DNA from: Brevibacterium sp. 239c
GTDB taxonomy: Bacteria; Actinomycetota; Actinomycetes; Actinomycetales; Brevibacteriaceae
DNA length: 64,000 bases
NCBI RefSeq assembly: GCF_900169365.1
Contig: NZ_FXZH01000008.1
Location: 62,001 to 126,000 of the forward strand
Direction: 5' to 3'
Of this stretch, positions 60,364 to 64,000 are shown piece after piece. How positions within the stretch are numbered: position 1 is the first letter of the stretch; each line of letters begins with the position of its first letter. The position numbers were made by a program, and so were the translations under genes. Under the pieces are notes generated by a model that did no database searches, had not been told where the DNA came from, and saw only the letters and a list, made by a program, of their open reading frames with translations.

Positions 60364-61734
60364 TCAGGCCGCAGCATTCACAGCGGTGACGGTGCGCACG
60401 AGCGGGCGGGTGAACTGCAGTCCCAGCCACACCATCGCCACGCCGCCGACGAGCACCGATGCGACAACCCCAATGGTCAGAGGATCGCCGAGGTCACTCG
60501 CCGAAGCCATGAGTCCTGCCAGGATTCCGCCCAGCGCCAGGGATACGAGGGTGACGAGGACGATGGGTGACATGACCGCGTTGACCGTGACCCGGTGCAT
60601 CATCTTCTGTGTCATTCCCGCCGAATGCAGCTCCCGGTACGTCGATGCCCGGTCGAGGATGTCTGCTGCCTGGTTGATCGTCGCGGAGATGACGATGAAA
60701 ACGAATGCGATGGCCAGGGTGAGGACGAGGCCGGTGAAGATGTCATCGGCCATGTACTGGTACGGGCCCATGATGGCCTTGTCCTCAGCGGTGAGATCTC
60801 CTTGATTCGCCCGCATCATCGCCGTGCCGGCACCACCGACGACCGCGATGAAGGTGATCATGGAGAGGCCGGCCACGCGCCGCCAGTACTGAGCGGGGGC
60901 ATCGGCGATCATCGACGCTGCGATCATCGACGTGGGTGTGCGGGCGATCCGGTGGCTGAACCATCCGTGGATGCGCATGACGAGAACGCCGATGACATTG
61001 ATGAGCAGAAGGGCGACGCCGATCGTGATGATGCTGGCAACAACGAAGACCATCGTCGGCTGGTTGCGGTCGAGGGAGAAGACGAGGGCTGCGATCATTC
61101 CGACCACGAGCACGATCACGGCTATGATGCGGGCCGCAGGGAACTTGCGAGCCAAGGACCTGGTGCGCACGCCCAGCGGTGAAACCGTGATCCTGCGCAA
61201 ACCCAGCAGCGCGGAGAGCAGGCAGACCAAAAGCAGTCCGATGACAACTGCGGCGAGCAGCCACAGCGGCATCATCAGTGCGGAGTAGCCGAGGGCTTGG
61301 CCGTTGAAGACGAGGAGGCTGAGTGGGACTGCGAGCAGAAAGTAACCGGCGATTCCCGCAAAGATTCCTGCCGCGGCGGGAATGAAGGGTTCGGCGACGG
61401 CGAGGAGTCTGACCGTGCCAGGCTTCGCACCCAGCAAGGAGAGTGTGGACAGCCGTTCGTCCTGACGTCGGGCACTGAGCTTCGCCGAGGCGACCCCCAA
61501 GCTGATCGCGGGAACGATGAGGAAGACGGTGGCCAAGATCGCGAGCATGCGATACAGGTCGGCCACCTCGGCGTATCCGGAGACATCGGGACGGTCGTTG
61601 AATGCCCAGGCACCGCCGGCGACGGTGAGGAAAAGAGTCGAGCACGCGAAGAAGGCGAAGGCGACGAGCTTCGATGTTGTCGAGGTGAAGGATTTCTTGG
61701 TCAATACGACGGGAAGGATATTCATGGTTGGCAT
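60364..61734 (-). CDS. ABC transporter FtsX-type permease, copy 2
   Basis: 456 residues. ILPVVLTKKSFTSTTSKLVAFAFFACSTLFLTVAGGAW parallels the first permease, and SARRQDERLSTLSLLGAKPGTVRLLAVAEPFIP is the same cytoplasmic loop. The pair arose by duplication and should form a heterodimer. The ATG overlaps the ATPase stop by one base (TGATG); an ATG four codons later is also possible. Confidence 0.88.
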   Translation of the reverse strand: MPTMNILPVVLTKKSFTSTTSKLVAFAFFACSTLFLTVAGGAWAFNDRPDVSGYAEVADLYRMLAILATVFLIVPAISLGVASAKLSARRQDERLSTLSLLGAKPGTVRLLAVAEPFIPAAAGIFAGIAGYFLLAVPLSLLVFNGQALGYSALMMPLWLLAAVVIGLLLVCLLSALLGLRRITVSPLGVRTRSLARKFPAARIIAVIVLVVGMIAALVFSLDRNQPTMVFVVASIITIGVALLLINVIGVLVMRIHGWFSHRIARTPTSMIAASMIADAPAQYWRRVAGLSMITFIAVVGGAGTAMMRANQGDLTAEDKAIMGPYQYMADDIFTGLVLTLAIAFVFIVISATINQAADILDRASTYRELHSAGMTQKMMHRVTVNAVMSPIVLVTLVSLALGGILAGLMASASDLGDPLTIGVVASVLVGGVAMVWLGLQFTRPLVRTVTAVNAAA

Positions 61735-62498
61735 CACCAGTTGTTCTGGACGTACTGGGTGTTCTGTGCACGCTGGTCGTTCTGCGCGTACTCGTTCGCG
61801 GAGTCCGAGACGATGCGCCCGTCAGCGAGTCGGACGATGCGCGAGCACCGGGCAGCCACGGTCTCATCGTGAGTGACCACGACCAAGGTGGATCCTCGTC
61901 CGGTCGTGGAGGCGAGGAGTTCGGAGAGCACCTCGGTGGAGGTGGTGGAGTCGAGCGCGCCTGTGGGCTCATCGGCGAAGGTGACCACGGGCTGGGTGAC
62001 CTGGGCGCGGGCGATGGCCACGCGCTGAGCCTGTCCGCCGGAGAGCTGCCCGATGCGCTTGTCCAGGTGCTCGGCCAGTCCCAGGCGCTGCAGCCACGCA
62101 CGAGCGTGCTCGGTCGCATCGGGGCGCTTCAGACCTGAGAGCATTGCGGCGAGCGCGACATTGTCCAAGGCGGTGAGCTCGGGCAGGAGCAGACCCTGCT
62201 GGAACACGAACCCGAAGACCTCGCGACGCAGAGCGGTGCGACCCTTCTCCTTCAGCGACGTGATCTCCGCGGCGGCGCTGCGGTCGGTGGGCAGGAGACG
62301 GATATTCCCCTCGTCAGGTCGGATGATGCCAGCGAGGCAGTGCAGGAGGGTCGTCTTTCCGGAACCGGAGGGCCCCATGACGGCCACGGATTCGCCGAGG
62401 CCGATGGTGAGGTCGACTCCGGCGAGCGCATAGGTCTGGTTGTAGTGCTTGGTCACGTTCGACGATGTGATGATCGCGGGAAGCTGTGTGTTTGTCAT
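61734..62498 (-). CDS. ABC transporter ATP-binding protein (MacB/LolD type)
   Basis: 254 residues. Walker A GPSGSGKTT, signature LSGGQAQRVAIARAQ, Walker B VVTFADEPTGALDS and the switch His in VVTHDE. The C-terminus has an Asn/Gln-rich tail (NEYAQNDQRAQNTQYVQNNW). It energises the two downstream FtsX-type permeases. I chose the ATG with GGAG nearby. No two-component system lies next to it, unlike many bacitracin-type exporters. Confidence 0.93.
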   Translation of the reverse strand: MTNTQLPAIITSSNVTKHYNQTYALAGVDLTIGLGESVAVMGPSGSGKTTLLHCLAGIIRPDEGNIRLLPTDRSAAAEITSLKEKGRTALRREVFGFVFQQGLLLPELTALDNVALAAMLSGLKRPDATEHARAWLQRLGLAEHLDKRIGQLSGGQAQRVAIARAQVTQPVVTFADEPTGALDSTTSTEVLSELLASTTGRGSTLVVVTHDETVAARCSRIVRLADGRIVSDSANEYAQNDQRAQNTQYVQNNW

Positions 62499-62757
62499 GT
62501 CTCCATGTTTTCGCAATCGGACTTGCCCGACTATGAAGACCTCCCACCACTGGGGCGAGGAAAACCCGATAATCGGCACGGAGGTTGAGGAGCCCCGCAT
62601 GCGACCCTGCAATGGACCAGCACGGCTCACGCCTCTATTGTGAATGCGTAGCGGATGCTTCGAAGGCTCCGCTGCCGAAGAACCACTCTGCGTGAACCAC
62701 TCCGGGTGAACTCACGACGAGGACCAGTGAAGAGACGTCTACAACTGAGGAGTCATC

Positions 62758-63168
62758 ATGAAAGCACAGTGGATCAGCATTCTCGTCGACGATCAGGCTC
62801 GCGCTCTGAAGTTCTACACGGATCGGCTCGGCTTCATTCCGAAGGTCGACGTGCCCGTCGGAGACGAGTTCCGCTGGCTCACAGTGGTCTCACCAGAGGA
62901 TCCCGATGGCGTGGAAGTCGTCCTCGAACCCAAGGGACACCCCGCCGCGAACGACTTCACTTCCGCGCTGAAGGCAGACGGAATCCCCCTCAACCAGTTC
63001 GCCGTTGAGGATGTCCAGGCCGAATACGATCGCCTGAACAAACTCGGTGTGACTTTCGTTCAGGAACCGACGACGATGGGCCCGGTCACCACAGCAGTCC
63101 TCGACGACACCGTCGGCAACCTGATCCAGCTCATTCACCAGGAAGAGGCCGAGCCTGACCTGCCGTGA
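62758..63168 (+). CDS. VOC-family (glyoxalase/bleomycin-resistance fold) protein
   Basis: 136 residues with two beta-alpha-beta-beta-beta modules: WISILVDDQARALKFYTDRLGF and FAVEDVQAEYDRLNKLGVTF ... DDTVGNLIQLIHQ. Members bind a metal and a small molecule; the function cannot be told from sequence. GAGGAG is 5 nt before the ATG. Its 3' end overlaps the convergent TetR gene by 34 bp. Confidence 0.9.
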   Translation: MKAQWISILVDDQARALKFYTDRLGFIPKVDVPVGDEFRWLTVVSPEDPDGVEVVLEPKGHPAANDFTSALKADGIPLNQFAVEDVQAEYDRLNKLGVTFVQEPTTMGPVTTAVLDDTVGNLIQLIHQEEAEPDLP

Positions 63169-63746
63169 GCAGGCTGGCAGATGCCGTCGAGGACCAATCC
63201 GGTTCGCCGCTCGTAGGCCGCTCTGGAAGGGCGAACCCCGTACTTGAGTGCGAGTGAGTTGTCGACGGCCATCGCTTGAAAGTCATCCGACGTGACCCCT
63301 TCGGCCAGAGCGTTGGCCGCATGCCCATCCTGCACCAGCTCCTCGTGGAAGCTTCCCCCGAGGTGACAGAGTTCCATGAGTGGGCCCGAGGCAGGAAACG
63401 CCTGCAGGAGAACGTCGTTGACCGCCGGCAGTCGGTATTGAAGTTCGCGGATGGCACCGACGTAGAATCGAATCCGCTCACTGATACCGGCAACTGAGCG
63501 GGCGTCATCAATCACGGACTTCAGCTTAGTCGCGACGACCTCGTCGATGACGGAATCGATCAGTCCGATCCGCCCGCCAAACCTGTTGAAGATCGTCGCC
63601 TTGCTCACCTGGGCGGTACCGGCGACGTTCTCCAGCGGTGCCGAAAGTCCCTCGACGCGAAACACCTCGATTGCGGCAGCGCGGATCCGCGCGACATTCC
63701 GGCGGGCATCCGTACGCAACGTCGGCCCAGAGTTCCTATCAGCCAC
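63135..63746 (-). CDS. TetR-family transcriptional regulator
   Basis: 203 residues. The helix-turn-helix is APLENVAGTAQVSKATIFNRFGGRIGLIDSV (residues 36-66). Divergent from an NAD(P)-binding oxidoreductase gene at the right edge, with two palindromic sites in between, so it most likely represses that gene and itself. Confidence 0.9.
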   Translation of the reverse strand: MADRNSGPTLRTDARRNVARIRAAAIEVFRVEGLSAPLENVAGTAQVSKATIFNRFGGRIGLIDSVIDEVVATKLKSVIDDARSVAGISERIRFYVGAIRELQYRLPAVNDVLLQAFPASGPLMELCHLGGSFHEELVQDGHAANALAEGVTSDDFQAMAVDNSLALKYGVRPSRAAYERRTGLVLDGICQPAHGRSGSASSW

Positions 63747-63773
63747 CCTCAGCTCTCCCCTGTTCTCTCCATA

Positions 63774-63841
63774 ACTTGACTACATTGGTCACTTTACCGC
63801 AGGATGGATGTCGGCACTAAGTTGACCATATAAGTCAACTT
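63774..63841. promoter_or_regulatory. Two TetR operator sites
   Basis: Site B AAGTTGAC-7 bp-GTCAACTT (63819-63841) is a perfect 8-bp inverted repeat. Site A ACTTGAC-7 bp-GTCACTT (63774-63794) shares the TGAC...GTCA core and the same 7-bp spacer. Site A is next to the TetR start and site B 59 bp before the oxidoreductase start. Confidence 0.75.
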
Positions 63842-63899
63842 GAAAGGGGTGCCTCCATCAGCACCGGTCTCGGACCGGCTTCAGCGAAAGGTCGCCATA

Positions 63900-64000
63900 A
63901 TGATCATCGTGACCGGAGCAACGGGCGCTCTCAACGGATTCACTGTGGAGTATCTCCTCCAACGGATTGCGCCGAGCGACATCGGTGTCAGCGTCCGCAA
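63900..64000 (+). CDS. NAD(P)-binding oxidoreductase, SDR/NmrA-like (3' end outside window)
   Basis: Only 33 residues are visible: MIIVTGATGALNGFTVEYLL and RIAPSDIGVSVR. The start TGATGALN is the glycine-rich NAD(P) site of atypical short-chain dehydrogenases, such as the QorB/NmrA group. AAAGG is 9 nt before the ATG. It is divergent from a TetR regulator and flanked by its probable operators. Confidence 0.75.
   Translation, partial: MIIVTGATGALNGFTVEYLLQRIAPSDIGVSVR

Noticed and set aside
58956-62498. Bacteriocin immunity locus
   Set aside because: ATPase and two permeases fit, but there is no precursor peptide, modification enzyme or two-component system beside them.

Overview
The window is high-GC actinobacterial DNA (GC-rich third codon positions, GTG/TTG starts, DUF222-HNH and DUF2332 families, an IdeR-type iron box, two-gene FtsX-type exporters). 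My best guess is Micrococcales, probably Brevibacterium; this is inferred from general gene character, not from a marker. It is dense chromosomal sequence with 53 apparently intact genes, one gene truncated at each edge, three decayed genes, one tRNA, and no rRNA, CRISPR, prophage or transposase.

Layout. 1-6.1 kb: membrane protein, D-serine dehydratase, and a divergent siderophore-iron pair (binding lipoprotein and siderophore-interacting flavoprotein) around an iron box. 6.1-15.2 kb: exporter/LysR pair, then a catabolic cluster (acyl-CoA dehydrogenase, GntR regulator, three-gene TRAP importer, CoA-transferase, IclR regulator) that looks built to import an organic acid, activate it as a CoA ester and oxidise it. 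15.4-23 kb: DUF222-HNH protein, 2-hydroxyacid FAD oxidase plus MFS carrier, DUF2332 protein, PucR-type regulator. 23.4-26.7 kb: two secreted proteins, one a copper-amine-oxidase-like lipoprotein with an altered cofactor motif. 27-32.8 kb: PucR-type regulator with an MFS carrier, a ThDP enzyme and an M20 amidohydrolase. 33-35.2 kb: two paralogous secreted lysozyme-like proteins flanking a nucleotidyltransferase.

35.5-49.6 kb is the most coherent block: selB, selA and the selenocysteine tRNA (selC) as one minus-strand unit, selD nearby, and a formate dehydrogenase operon whose catalytic subunit is interrupted by an in-frame UGA followed 11 nt later by a perfect 8-bp hairpin with a GUU loop. Read as selenocysteine, fdhA is one 1175-residue protein. 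A methyltransferase, a membrane protein and a TetR regulator with two operator boxes sit between selC and selD. A thioredoxin and another methyltransferase lie directly upstream of fdhA.

49.6-64 kb: LCP cell-wall ligase, cold-shock protein with a long leader, several small enzymes, and a 4-kb stretch with three decayed genes (an M20 amidohydrolase tail, a frameshifted GNAT, an internally deleted RibD-like gene). Then come dnaB, a two-permease ABC exporter, and a TetR/NAD(P)-binding oxidoreductase pair with clear operator palindromes. An 11-mer, CGCCGAGGTGG, occurs in about 20 exact copies across the window, several of them between genes.
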